From: Allobacillus saliphilus
Lineage (GTDB): Bacteria; Bacillota; Bacilli; Bacillales; Alkalibacillaceae
Length of the DNA: 35,480 nt
NCBI RefSeq assembly: GCF_018138385.1
Contig: NZ_JAGSIE010000032.1
Location: forward strand, 1 to 35,480
Direction: 5' to 3'
The translations under genes were made by a program, and so were the position numbers. Below the pieces are notes generated by a model. It made no database searches and was not told where the DNA came from. It saw only the letters and a list, made by a program, of their open reading frames with translations. Positions 24,601-32,429 of the stretch are shown here, piece after piece (position 1 is the stretch's first letter; every line of letters begins with the position of its first letter).

Positions 24601-25059
24601 TTAGCTACAAGCATTCACTGCTGGCAGGCAAGTGACATGACAGAAGCAATCTAAATCAACTGTAATACAGATTCCAGTGGTTTTAAGATTGGCAGTCTTT
24701 TGACGCGTTGGATCAGTGAAGTTTTGTTGAGATTCTTGTGGATCTCTTAGTAGTTCCAGAACTGCACAGCAATCACTATCTACACTTTTGACGCGGAAAT
24801 AGAAGCTTGCAACAACCGTTCTGCTTGAGTTGTTATAAACCCCGAATCCTTTAAAAGGATCACAGTCACAATATAGTAGTACAGGGACCGTGTCGAGATT
24901 ATTCGGTGCAGCTGAATCACCTAATAAATCTTGAATGGATTGCTCACAGCCAATCTGACATTCATGATCGACTGTATCCCGTTGTGCCTCCACGATTTGA
25001 CGAAGTATATCGCAAACACAATTTCCCGTTCGATCTTTCTTATCACAGCGACAACTCAT
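24601..25059 (-). CDS. CotZ/CotY family spore crust protein
   Basis: A 152-aa cysteine-rich protein of the CotY/CotZ (also exosporium ExsY-type) family, which self-assembles into cross-linked ordered arrays on the spore surface. About 15 Cys residues are seen, in MSCRCDKKDRTGNCVCDIL, HECQIGCEQSI, LLYCDCDPFKGFG, SDCCAVLELL and DLDCFCHVTCLPAVNACS. The CDCDPFKGFGVYN and the CITVDLDCFCHVTCL blocks are the family hallmarks. Whether it is CotY or CotZ cannot be decided. Shine-Dalgarno AAGGGG. A near-perfect sigma-K promoter precedes it. The B. subtilis cotVWXYZ cluster has several members; only this one is seen here. Confidence 0.93.
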   Translation of the reverse strand: MSCRCDKKDRTGNCVCDILRQIVEAQRDTVDHECQIGCEQSIQDLLGDSAAPNNLDTVPVLLYCDCDPFKGFGVYNNSSRTVVASFYFRVKSVDSDCCAVLELLRDPQESQQNFTDPTRQKTANLKTTGICITVDLDCFCHVTCLPAVNACS

Positions 25060-25100
25060 ATAAAATCCCCTTTCTAGTCAAATGACCTTTTATACGCTAC

Positions 25101-25127
25101 TACATTATGCGAATTACCTATTGGAGT
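25101..25127 (-). promoter_or_regulatory. Sigma-K promoter of the CotZ/Y gene
   Basis: On the minus strand: AC, 16-bp spacer, CATAATGTA, an exact match to AC-N16-CATANNNTA. Confidence 0.75.
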
Positions 25128-25258
25128 GTGGGCGGATGTTGTATTTCTCACAAATCAATACAATCCTTTTCGGTAAGTAAAAGGGCGTTTGACTATTCCC
25201 AATCGACTGAGGATGAATATAGTAGTAATGTACATTTTCATTAAAGGAGATGAATAAC

Positions 25259-25492
25259 TTGTCAGAAGAAAAAAAGGAAATTCACGTAAAAGACTTAGTG
25301 ATCAAAGCGGATCGTGTATCATTTGAACCACCAGAAAGAAAAGATCCATTTTTCGGTTCGGGAAGACCAGATTTATGGAAGCCAACGGATCATAGTAAAG
25401 AAGAATTGGAAGCGGAACATGAACCATCTGATGAACATGACGATGGAGAGTTTGACGGCGAAGAAAGAAGACCACCATTTTTTTGGATTTAA
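25259..25492 (+). CDS. Unknown small acidic protein, 77 aa
   Basis: Not recognised. A soluble, charged protein: basic/acidic start (SEEKKEIHVKDLVIKADRVSF), a proline/aromatic segment EPPERKDPFFGSGRPDLW, an acidic run (ELEAEHEPSDEHDDGEFDGEE) and the end RRPPFFWI. Start TTG 25259 is preferred: AAAGGAG lies 9 nt upstream, while the ATG at 25250 abuts the Shine-Dalgarno. The strong terminator at 25528 supports a real transcription unit. It lies between two spore-coat genes and other Bacillus genes, so a sporulation role is conceivable, but no sigma-K or sigma-G promoter was found. Confidence 0.65.
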   Translation: MSEEKKEIHVKDLVIKADRVSFEPPERKDPFFGSGRPDLWKPTDHSKEELEAEHEPSDEHDDGEFDGEERRPPFFWI

Positions 25493-25527
25493 ATTTCTCC
25501 TTGGTAGCTTTCTAGGTATATAAATTT

Positions 25528-25570
25528 CCGTACGATGATTAAGTAGTATTAATCATCGTACGGTTTTTTT
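25528..25570 (+). terminator. Terminator after the 77-aa protein gene
   Basis: A perfect 15-bp stem CCGTACGATGATTAA / TTAATCATCGTACGG with a 6-nt loop and a run of seven T. Confidence 0.95.
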
Positions 25571-25700
25571 AATCAGCTTTATCAACATGCAATAGAGCAA
25601 TTAAAATTCTGTAATATAAAAGTCGTAAGAACGTCATAAAGAATAAGCATATATTTTGAGATAAAGGGAATAGATTAGTAGATAGAGGAGGGTGTTGTCA

Positions 25701-26015
25701 ATGGGCTATATTGCTCCTGTCAATATGGAACAAACAAACCAGTATCAATTAAGAACGCTCCAAAACGTAGTTCATCCAATTACATGGGAACGGATTTACC
25801 ATGTGAAATTACATGAACAATTAGCAAAGCATCAAAGTATGGATGATATTTATCAAAGAAAAGAACAATTAAGGAAACAGCTTGACCAAGGTGAAAAAAA
25901 CAAACCACAACAGAATTCAGTCATTGTCACTGAACGAGCGAAAGTAAAGAAGAGGAAAGATACTTCATTCCCCGAAATCACAGGTAAAGGAAAGTTTATT
26001 AGCGACTCTGTTTAA
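25701..26015 (+). CDS. Unknown protein, 104 aa
   Basis: Not recognised. Starts MGYIAPVNMEQTNQYQLRTLQ; residues about 30-65 look helical and charged (HEQLAKHQSMDDIYQRKEQLRKQLDQGEK), then comes a basic stretch (TERAKVKKRKDTSF) and the end PEITGKGKFISDSV. No signal peptide or membrane helix. Start ATG 25701 with GAGGAGG 9 nt upstream; an in-frame GTG 9 nt earlier overlaps that site. It is monocistronic, lying after the coat genes and convergent with the DUF421 gene. A poorly characterised Bacillus protein by appearance; function open. Confidence 0.7.
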   Translation: MGYIAPVNMEQTNQYQLRTLQNVVHPITWERIYHVKLHEQLAKHQSMDDIYQRKEQLRKQLDQGEKNKPQQNSVIVTERAKVKKRKDTSFPEITGKGKFISDSV

Positions 26016-26056
26016 TAAAAGGTTTTGCTTTTTTAGAATGGGGTAATAGGACTACA

Positions 26057-26092
26057 CAAAAAATAACATCCAGACAAATTATTGACTGGATG
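26057..26092 (-). terminator. Terminator of the DUF421 gene
   Basis: Stem CATCCAG / CTGGATG with a 12-nt loop, followed on the minus strand by a T-rich run. Confidence 0.75.
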
Positions 26093-26116
26093 CTAACCAT
26101 AGATCAAGGGAAGGCC

Positions 26117-26791
26117 TTACTCAGATGATAGGATAAATAGGCCTTTCCCTTTTTCCCATTCTGCATATACGATGTCTTTCAATTGATAACCTTGTCGTTC
26201 CACTTCCATTATAACACGATTTTCATCCCATTCAATTTCATCTAAGTTTTCCTCAACAATCTCTCCATCGGCGATGATTGTTATCGGTAAATAGACTTCT
26301 TGCTCTGGAATATTTAATGCTTGTTGATCTGGTTGTTGGTAATTATGTTTTTTAAGTACGTTAATTGTACCGCTTGGCTCAAAGATGGCATACTCAACCT
26401 CTCTCAATGAAAATACATCTTTATCACGCAGCAGTTGTAACATTTGGCTAAGGTCCAGTTTGTTTCTCTTTAATTCGTCATATTGGATAATGCCTCGACG
26501 GACGAGTATTGAAGGCATTCCTTCTAGAGCCTTTCTGCTTTTTCGAACTTTCAATGTAAAAAAATCTATGGAGTAGACGAGAGCTCCCCAAAGAGCTACC
26601 GCAAACAAAATTTCCCGCACACCAACATTTTGATCATAAACTGCATTCCCGACAAGCTCCCCCAACACCATTACAGAGATGAAATCGAAAACGGTAATCT
26701 GATTCATTTGTGTCTTACCTAGAATTTTTGTCAATATAAAAAGTGCTATAAATCCAATGATGGCTTCCAATGCAATGGATCCAAACTCCAT
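26117..26791 (-). CDS. DUF421 (YetF-like) membrane protein
   Basis: A 224-aa protein of the DUF421/YetF family, several of which occur in spore-forming Bacilli. Three N-terminal membrane helices (about 3-23, 33-50, 58-78) hold the conserved KILGKTQMNQITVFDFISVMVLGELVGNAVYD block. The cytoplasmic domain carries LEGMPSILVRRGIIQYDELKRNKLDLSQMLQLLRDKDVFSLREVEYAIFEPSG, the core of the family. Start ATG 26791 is chosen because GGAGGG lies 8 nt before it; the ATG 21 nt upstream would read through the Shine-Dalgarno. Function unknown; some relatives are part of germination- or envelope-related gene sets. Confidence 0.9.
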   Translation of the reverse strand: MEFGSIALEAIIGFIALFILTKILGKTQMNQITVFDFISVMVLGELVGNAVYDQNVGVREILFAVALWGALVYSIDFFTLKVRKSRKALEGMPSILVRRGIIQYDELKRNKLDLSQMLQLLRDKDVFSLREVEYAIFEPSGTINVLKKHNYQQPDQQALNIPEQEVYLPITIIADGEIVEENLDEIEWDENRVIMEVERQGYQLKDIVYAEWEKGKGLFILSSE

Positions 26792-26879
26792 TTTTGGTAC
26801 CCTCCAAGTCATAAAATCCTGTCAATAGTATGCGTTTAAAATGACTGGTTCATACCTAAATGAATTGATTCGATCAATT

Positions 26880-26913
26880 AAAAAAAACCGGATAAACTTT
26901 ATTGTTTATCCGG
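26880..26913 (-). terminator. Terminator of the yjcG-yjcF operon
   Basis: A 10-bp perfect stem CCGGATAAAC / GTTTATCCGG, followed on the minus strand by a run of eight T. Confidence 0.93.
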
Positions 26914-26945
26914 CTTTCTATAGAGTTTATTAAGTATATTTTATC

Positions 26946-27380
26946 CTAAATAGATAAATCCTTAATCATGGTGATGTGGGGAATACCAGCATCGAGAAAC
27001 TCACCTGATATCGTTTGGTAACCTAATTTTTTATAGAATTCTTCTGCATACTTTTGTGCATTCAGTTTAGCTTTGAAGTATCCGTGTTTTTTGATCGTTT
27101 CTTCCATTTCTTCAATGATTTTATTTCCATAATGATTTCCACGTTCATCTTTGACTACACAAATTCGTTCAAGTTTTCCATATTCATCGACAAATCTTAA
27201 ACGGCTTGCGAGCACAGGGCGTTGGTCAATATAACCGACAAAGTGGATGGCGTGCTCATCATGTTCATCCATCTCTTCATCCATGGAAACACCTTGTTCG
27301 TCAACAAATACTTCTTGGCGGATCTGATAGGCATCGTTTCTCTCTCGTTCGGTACTTACTTCCTTAATTTTGATCATCAT
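26946..27380 (-). CDS. yjcF: GNAT acetyltransferase, YjcF homologue
   Basis: A 144-aa GNAT-fold protein. RQEVFVDEQGVSMDEEMDEHDEHAIHFVGY is typical of the ElaA/YjcF-type branch. The acetyl-CoA loop reads RICVVKDERGNHYGNKIIEEM (about 72-92), with the R-G-N-x-x-G turn. AQKYAEEFYKKLGYQTISGEFLDAGIPHITM closes the fold. Its ATG overlaps the stop of yjcG (ATGA), and its own Shine-Dalgarno is poor, so it is probably translationally coupled. An alternative start is the next ATG at 27377. Substrate unknown. Confidence 0.92.
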   Translation of the reverse strand: MMIKIKEVSTERERNDAYQIRQEVFVDEQGVSMDEEMDEHDEHAIHFVGYIDQRPVLASRLRFVDEYGKLERICVVKDERGNHYGNKIIEEMEETIKKHGYFKAKLNAQKYAEEFYKKLGYQTISGEFLDAGIPHITMIKDLSI

Positions 27381-27895
27381 TCACCCAACTTATATGTCTC
27401 ATAAACGGTCCAAGAACCGTCATCGAGCTGATAAAGAAGTTGGAAACGATCAATTGTATCTTTTAAATCAAAAGAAGAAATCTTTAGCGTGCCATACACA
27501 TCAGAGTGTTCGTCTTCAGATAAATCCTGGCTGATGGTTATGTGTGGAACAAATTTAAACTCTTGTTCACCTGGAAAGCCTTCAGCATTCATTTGTTCAT
27601 TCAACTTACTCAATGTATCATTCGGTTCTATTTTTAAATAAATCGTATGAGTAATCGGGCTGAATGAACTAACTTTCTTTATTTCGATGTCAAATGGTTC
27701 TGTCTCTTTCGCAATTTTCGAAAGGTCTTTAGACAATCTGTCAATCGTTTGCTGATCGGCGGTGAAACTTTCTTTTAATGTAATGTGAGGAGGTATCTTG
27801 GAGTATGATGGATCATACCTCATCCGATAAGAATTGGCAATGTCTTGAATTTTTTTTGATGGAAATGCAGCGATTCCGTAAGTTAATTGACTCAT
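27377..27895 (-). CDS. yjcG: 2H phosphoesterase-like protein YjcG
   Basis: A 172-aa member of the 2H phosphoesterase (2'-5' RNA ligase/LigT-like) superfamily. Both catalytic motifs are present: HITLKES (about 37-43) and HITISQD (about 115-121), each H-x-T/S with a hydrophobic lead. It is expected to act on cyclic phosphodiesters or 2'-5' linkages; the substrate is not known. ATG 27895 follows AGGAGGG. An extended -10 promoter lies 50 nt upstream. It is the first gene of the yjcG-yjcF pair. Confidence 0.93.
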   Translation of the reverse strand: MSQLTYGIAAFPSKKIQDIANSYRMRYDPSYSKIPPHITLKESFTADQQTIDRLSKDLSKIAKETEPFDIEIKKVSSFSPITHTIYLKIEPNDTLSKLNEQMNAEGFPGEQEFKFVPHITISQDLSEDEHSDVYGTLKISSFDLKDTIDRFQLLYQLDDGSWTVYETYKLGE

Positions 27896-27946
27896 TCAAT
27901 CATCCCTCCTAAAAAATATAGTCGTCTCAATTTTTGTTTAGCTTCT

Positions 27947-27955
27947 ATTATAACA
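27947..27955 (-). promoter_or_regulatory. Extended -10 promoter of yjcG-yjcF
   Basis: TGTTATAAT on the minus strand (TGn plus consensus TATAAT), without a good -35. It gives a leader of about 45 nt. Confidence 0.55.
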
Positions 27956-27987
27956 GATACGAGACTGAAAAACTTTTCATGTGCTGA

Positions 27988-28713
27988 TTATTTTCCAAAA
28001 ATAGTCTGAAGGGCCTGTGGCAAATCTTTCTGCCATTGCTTCCATGTGTGTTTCCCTTCATTTTCTTTGTAATAATAATCTGCGACTTTACTCTTTAAAA
28101 GCTCATGTAGCTTTCGATTCGGTTCTAAAAAGTCATCTTTGCTACCTTTAGTTGTTGGTACTTCGGTCTCATCTTTTCCAATCGTATGGTAGATGGTCAT
28201 ATTTGCAATTTCTTCAGAAGCTTCAACGGCTTTTAAAACGTGTTCATCAACATATGGAGACTGCATAATAATTTTTCCGAATGCATTCGGATATTTCAAC
28301 GCAGTCATTAAAGAGACGGTTCCACCGAGTGAATCTCCCATAAGTACACGACAAGATCCGACATTATATCCTGGAAGCTCCTCATCTAAAAGGGGTACGA
28401 CTTCCGAACGTAAAAACTTAATGTAATCCGCGTTTCTCTCACCGTTTGGATGATATTTGTCCCAACGGTCATAACGATCTCGATAATGAATCCCTACAAA
28501 GATAGTGTTTTCAATCTTATCGTCAGCGTGTAATCGATCGCTTACAGTAGCGGCGCGACCTAATTGATAATAATCATTTCCGTCTTGCATGATACATAGA
28601 TGGTATTTATACAATGAGCTAAAATTTTCTGGTTGATAAATTTTGATGGTAATTGTTTCATTCAGGAAATCACTTTCAATTTCCCGGTCAATCATTTTTC
28701 CGGCTCTTCCCAC
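27988..28713 (-). CDS. yjcH: Esterase-like alpha/beta hydrolase, YjcH homologue
   Basis: A 241-aa protein of the putative esterase (esterase D / enterochelin-esterase-like) family. The nucleophile elbow is GDSLGG (Ser at about 128), preceded by the oxyanion-region HYRDRYDRWDKY. Asp is likely in the GKDETEVP loop and the catalytic His in GKHTWKQWQ near the end. Start is GTG 28713 behind GGAGGT at 7 nt; the in-frame ATG 18 nt on has only a weak site. It lies upstream of yjcG on the same strand (92-nt gap with its own promoter), the order seen in B. subtilis. Substrate unknown. Confidence 0.92.
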   Translation of the reverse strand: MGRAGKMIDREIESDFLNETITIKIYQPENFSSLYKYHLCIMQDGNDYYQLGRAATVSDRLHADDKIENTIFVGIHYRDRYDRWDKYHPNGERNADYIKFLRSEVVPLLDEELPGYNVGSCRVLMGDSLGGTVSLMTALKYPNAFGKIIMQSPYVDEHVLKAVEASEEIANMTIYHTIGKDETEVPTTKGSKDDFLEPNRKLHELLKSKVADYYYKENEGKHTWKQWQKDLPQALQTIFGK

Positions 28714-28953
28714 AAAACAAACCTCCGTTTACTGAATATAAATTTATTTTAGCATACTCAGAAGAAATAGCCATGTAATTAGGTGTATGTTAAAAGGATT
28801 TTACCCTAAATAAGACTATACCCGAATTATGTTAAAATAGTCTTAAAAGTATTGAATTTACTAAAGTTTATTAGTTTTTTTGAATGGCTAAACAGGGTAT
28901 TTAATGAAATTAGATGGAGTTTAATTTTTGAGATTGAAAGTGAGTCGAAATAA

Positions 28954-29673
28954 ATGAAGTCAATCCGATTTATGCCATTAGGCGACCAAGCGATTATTGT
29001 TTCTTTCGGAAACGGGCTAAGTAAGCAAGTAAATCAGCGAGTTCAAAGCTTCCGTCACTTACTACTTCGTCAAAAATGGCCGTTTATCGTGGATGTAGTC
29101 GCTACGTTTACGAATGTAACGGTTTTCTATAATGCAACGAAGCAATCGTATCCAGAAGTTCGCAATGAATTGAAACGTTTGTTGGAAGTAGAGAATCGTT
29201 TTAATACAAAGAAGAGCGTTCAAAACATTTATCTACCCGTACTTTATGATGGAATGGATTTAGAAAGAGTATCTGAAAAAACAGGGTTAAGTAAAAAGGA
29301 AATTATTCATCACCATACGAATCAGGCTTATCCCATTTATATGGTTGGTTTTTTACCCGGATTTCCTTATATCGGTGGATTCACAGAAAAACTTTCAATT
29401 CCCCGGTTGGATAAACCGCGCAATCAAGTGCCAAAAGGAAGTGTTGGGATTATCAATTCACAATCTGGAATATACCCTGTTTCATCGCCCGGTGGATGGA
29501 ATATTATTGGAACAACACCAGTGGAGCTCATCCGATTAGATAAAAAATACCCATTCTACTATCAGGCGGGTGACTATATTACTTTTTATCCGGTCGATGA
29601 AGACGAATACAAGTCCATCCGACAAAATAAATTATTTGAACCAAAAATTGAGGTGATTCAAGATGGCGATTGA
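28954..29673 (+). CDS. pxpB: 5-oxoprolinase subunit PxpB (KipI homologue)
   Basis: A 239-aa subunit of the ATP-dependent 5-oxoprolinase PxpABC, which opens 5-oxoproline to glutamate. The N-terminal part (about 1-80) starts SIRFMPLGDQAIIVSFG. The C-terminal cyclophilin-like domain carries YPIYMVGFLPGFPYIGG (about 128-144), PRLDKPRNQVPKGSVGI and SPGGWNIIGTTP. The family also includes KipI, the B. subtilis inhibitor of sporulation kinase KinA; whether this protein does so is not readable. An extended -10 (TGTTAAAAT, near 28830) may drive the operon. Its last 11 nt overlap pxpA. Confidence 0.95.
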   Translation: MKSIRFMPLGDQAIIVSFGNGLSKQVNQRVQSFRHLLLRQKWPFIVDVVATFTNVTVFYNATKQSYPEVRNELKRLLEVENRFNTKKSVQNIYLPVLYDGMDLERVSEKTGLSKKEIIHHHTNQAYPIYMVGFLPGFPYIGGFTEKLSIPRLDKPRNQVPKGSVGIINSQSGIYPVSSPGGWNIIGTTPVELIRLDKKYPFYYQAGDYITFYPVDEDEYKSIRQNKLFEPKIEVIQDGD

Positions 29674-30424
29674 TTTTAATGCGGATCTTGGAGAAGGTTA
29701 CGGTGCATTTTCTGTCGGGAATGATGAAGAATTATTGAGTATTATCAGTTCATGTAATATTGCATGTGGATTTCATGCGGGTGATTATAAAACCATTCCA
29801 CAAACGGTTAAGAGAGCGATGGAAAAAGGTGTACAGATTGGGGCTCATCCTAGTTTTTACGATTTACATGGGTTTGGAAGAAGAAACATACCTCATACAC
29901 CAGAAGATATTTATGAGTTGATGATTTATCAGTTAGGTGCATTGCAGGCATTCGTCCGATTACACGGCGGCCGTCTGAACCATGTAAAGCCTCATGGCGC
30001 ATTATATAATATGGGGGGAAAGGACCCATCAGTAGCACTGGCAATAGCCCAAGCGGTAAAAGATTTTGATAGACGCCTCGTGTTGTTTGGCTTAGCTAAT
30101 AGTGAGCTTATCCGAGTAGGCCAACAAGTGGGTTTAGAAACGGCACAGGAGGCTTTTGCTGATCGTACTTATCAAAATGATGGAACACTGACACCAAGAA
30201 GTGAAAAGAATGCCGTTTTACATGATACGGAGAGTGTTGTTGAACAAGCGCTACGTATCGCACAAGAAGGAAAAGTAACGTCCGTCGACGGTACGGACAT
30301 TGAACTCCATGCAGACACGCTTTGTTTCCACGGTGATACACCAGAAGCTGTCGAGCATGCGAAAGCTTGTAAACAAGCTTTTGAAAAAGAAGGAATCCAC
30401 ATTACGACAACCTTTGGAATGTGA
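29663..30424 (+). CDS. pxpA: 5-oxoprolinase subunit PxpA (LamB/YcsF family)
   Basis: A 253-aa LamB/YcsF-family subunit of 5-oxoprolinase. The family start is intact: IDFNADLGEGYGAFSVGNDEELLSIISSCNIACGFHAGD. It is followed by GAHPSFYDLHGFGRR, HVKPHGALYN, EAFADRTYQNDGTLTPR and LCFHGDTPEAVEHA, the acidic and His residues of the active site. The start ATG overlaps the end of pxpB by 11 nt, with GAGGTGATT as a Shine-Dalgarno inside pxpB, so the two are translationally coupled. Order here is B-A-C. Confidence 0.96.
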   Translation: MAIDFNADLGEGYGAFSVGNDEELLSIISSCNIACGFHAGDYKTIPQTVKRAMEKGVQIGAHPSFYDLHGFGRRNIPHTPEDIYELMIYQLGALQAFVRLHGGRLNHVKPHGALYNMGGKDPSVALAIAQAVKDFDRRLVLFGLANSELIRVGQQVGLETAQEAFADRTYQNDGTLTPRSEKNAVLHDTESVVEQALRIAQEGKVTSVDGTDIELHADTLCFHGDTPEAVEHAKACKQAFEKEGIHITTTFGM

Positions 30425-30435
30425 GGAAGAAATCT

Positions 30436-31335
30436 ATGTTGAAAGTAATCAATCCAGGAATTTTGATGACTGTTCAAGATCAAGGTCGGAAAAAGCATCG
30501 TTCATTCGGAGTACCAATGTCGGGTGTTATGGATCATTACGCCGCAAATTGTGCTAACTATTTATTGGGTAATTCAGAAAAGGAAGCGGTTATTGAAATA
30601 ACAATGGGTGGCGTTACACTCGATGTCGTGGAAGATACGGATATAAGCGTCACTGGCGGAGATTTAAATGGCTATATAAATGAAAAACATCTTCCAATGT
30701 GGAAAAAACTAACGGTACATTCAGGCGATCGATTGACGTTTAAAGGTCCAAAATCAGGCATGCGCACGTATATTGCTCTTCCTGGTGGTATTGAATCACC
30801 GAGCTATTTAGGAAGTCAATCCGTCTATGAGAAAGCAGGTTTCGGGAAAGCCTTTCAAAAAGGTGATAACATTAAAGGCAGACAGTCAACTGCAGCTCAT
30901 GCCAAATCAATTCAACCGATGAAGATCCCGACGTATACGAAGGAAGTAACAGTCCGAGTCGTTCCGAGTCATTATGAAAGTAGCTTCAAAGATTCGTCCA
31001 TTCAATACTTTTATGAGAAGGGCTTTACAATTAAAGCAGCTGACCGGATGGGGTGCCAATTACAGGGTCATCGTTTAGAGCGGAAAGAAAACATAGATAT
31101 TTTGTCGGAAGCGACGACCTATGGAACGATTCAAGTGCCAGCGGAAGGAAGTCCAATAATACTGCTTGCTGATGCTCAAACAACAGGAGGGTATCCAACA
31201 ATCGGAACCGTCTTAACGGAAGATTTGTGGCGAATAGCACAATTGCCACCAGGAGGAAAACTATTTTTCGAACGCTATCCATTAAAAGAAGATCTAATAG
31301 AGAGGAGTTCGTCATATGAAAGCATTGATTCATGA
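30436..31335 (+). CDS. pxpC: 5-oxoprolinase subunit PxpC (KipA homologue)
   Basis: A 299-aa subunit of 5-oxoprolinase (biotin-dependent carboxylase-like family, KipA). Motifs: VINPGILMTVQDQGRKKHRSFGVPMSGVMDHYAANCANYLLGN (about 3-46), IEITMGGVTL, TYIALPGGI and the long ILLADAQTTGGYPTIGTVLTEDLWRIAQLPPGGKLFFERY near the end. Start ATG 30436 has GAGGAAG 8 nt upstream; the in-frame GTG at 30421 overlaps the pxpA stop. Its last 20 nt overlap the next gene. No kipR-type regulator or transporter is seen next to the operon. Confidence 0.95.
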   Translation: MLKVINPGILMTVQDQGRKKHRSFGVPMSGVMDHYAANCANYLLGNSEKEAVIEITMGGVTLDVVEDTDISVTGGDLNGYINEKHLPMWKKLTVHSGDRLTFKGPKSGMRTYIALPGGIESPSYLGSQSVYEKAGFGKAFQKGDNIKGRQSTAAHAKSIQPMKIPTYTKEVTVRVVPSHYESSFKDSSIQYFYEKGFTIKAADRMGCQLQGHRLERKENIDILSEATTYGTIQVPAEGSPIILLADAQTTGGYPTIGTVLTEDLWRIAQLPPGGKLFFERYPLKEDLIERSSSYESIDS

Positions 31336-32314
31336 AAAAATCGCAGGTGTAGAAGGAGTTCGCTGGTCAGATACAGAGAAACCAGAACCGAAAGCTGGAG
31401 AAGTGTTAATTAAGTTGGAAACTGCAGGAATGAATCGTAGAGATTTAGCTGTTATTACTAAGCGCCACAAAGAAAATGATCCACCTTTAATCCCAGGATC
31501 GGATGGTGCTGGGGTTATCGAAGTGATCGGAAGTGATGCAGAACGATTCGAAATTGGACAAGAAGTAATTATCAATCCAAGCTTGGGATGGGAGCAGAAT
31601 AGCGACGTGCCACCTGAAGGATTCAATATCGTGGGTTTTCCTGATGATGGAACATTTGCTGAATACATTGTTTTGCCAGAGTCACAAGTAGAGAAAAAAC
31701 CGACTCAATTATCATGGGATGAAGCGGGTGTTTTAGGACTTGCTGCATTGACAGCCTATCGAGCTTTGTTCACAAGAGGGAACTTACAAAAAGATGAAAC
31801 AGTCATGCTTCCTGGAATCGGTAGTGGTGTCCTCACGTTCGCACTAAAATATGCGAAAGCGGCGGGAGCACGTGTGATTGTTACGTCACGGAGTGAAGAG
31901 AAATTAGAGGAAGCCAAGAAGCTTGGGGCTGACCGTGGAATTTTGACTGGTTCGGATTGGAATGAAGAGTTGAAAGATGAATCCGTTGACTTATTAATTG
32001 AATCCATCGGTGCAGCCACTTTTGAAAAATCCCTCGGAATCATTAGACGTGGTGGAACGATTGTCACATTTGGTGCCACAACGGATGATGAGGTGACGAT
32101 CGATATACGGAAGTTTTTCTATGGGCAATACAATTTATTAGGATCGACGATGGGAAGTAGAGAAGAGTTTCGGGAAATGCTTCAATTTATCGAAAAACAT
32201 CATATTAAGCCTGAAATAGATAGAATGTTTGAAACGGAGAACTATACAGATGCATTTAATTATTTAGAGCAAAGTAAGAACTTTGGAAAGATTGGCTTTC
32301 GAATAAGTGAATAA
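31316..32314 (+). CDS. Zinc-independent MDR oxidoreductase (quinone reductase/YogA-like)
   Basis: A 332-aa medium-chain dehydrogenase/reductase. The N-terminal GroES-like domain holds AGMNRRDLAVI, GSDGAGVIEVIG and GFPDDGTFAEYIVLPES. The Rossmann part has PGIGSGVLTFALKYAKAAGARVIVTSRSEEKLEEAKKLGAD (about 167-205), a GxGxxG-type turn with Ser/Arg at the second strand end, compatible with NADP(H). The catalytic zinc Cys and the structural four-Cys lobe are absent, so it belongs to the zinc-free branch. The start lies inside the end of pxpC (20-nt overlap), with GAGAGGAG upstream, making it the last gene of the operon. Its link to 5-oxoproline metabolism is unknown. Confidence 0.9.
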   Translation: MKALIHEKIAGVEGVRWSDTEKPEPKAGEVLIKLETAGMNRRDLAVITKRHKENDPPLIPGSDGAGVIEVIGSDAERFEIGQEVIINPSLGWEQNSDVPPEGFNIVGFPDDGTFAEYIVLPESQVEKKPTQLSWDEAGVLGLAALTAYRALFTRGNLQKDETVMLPGIGSGVLTFALKYAKAAGARVIVTSRSEEKLEEAKKLGADRGILTGSDWNEELKDESVDLLIESIGAATFEKSLGIIRRGGTIVTFGATTDDEVTIDIRKFFYGQYNLLGSTMGSREEFREMLQFIEKHHIKPEIDRMFETENYTDAFNYLEQSKNFGKIGFRISE

Positions 32315-32327
32315 ACTAACGCAAAAT

Positions 32328-32376
32328 CAGCACAAACCGAGTAGTCTTATGAACTCGATTTGTGCTGGTTTTTTCT
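32328..32376 (+). terminator. Terminator of the pxp operon
   Basis: A stem of about 15 bp (CAGCACAAA, CGAGT / ACTCG, TTTGTGCTG with a one-base mismatch) and a long T-run. Confidence 0.92.
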
Positions 32377-32429
32377 CTCTTATGATAAGATGTACATATA
32401 ATTAAAGGCGAAAATAGTAGGTGAATAGT

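Noticed and set aside
25250-25258. ATG 25250 as the start of the 77-aa protein
   Set aside because: The Shine-Dalgarno AAAGGAG ends directly at this ATG, leaving no spacing; the in-frame TTG at 25259 is placed normally.
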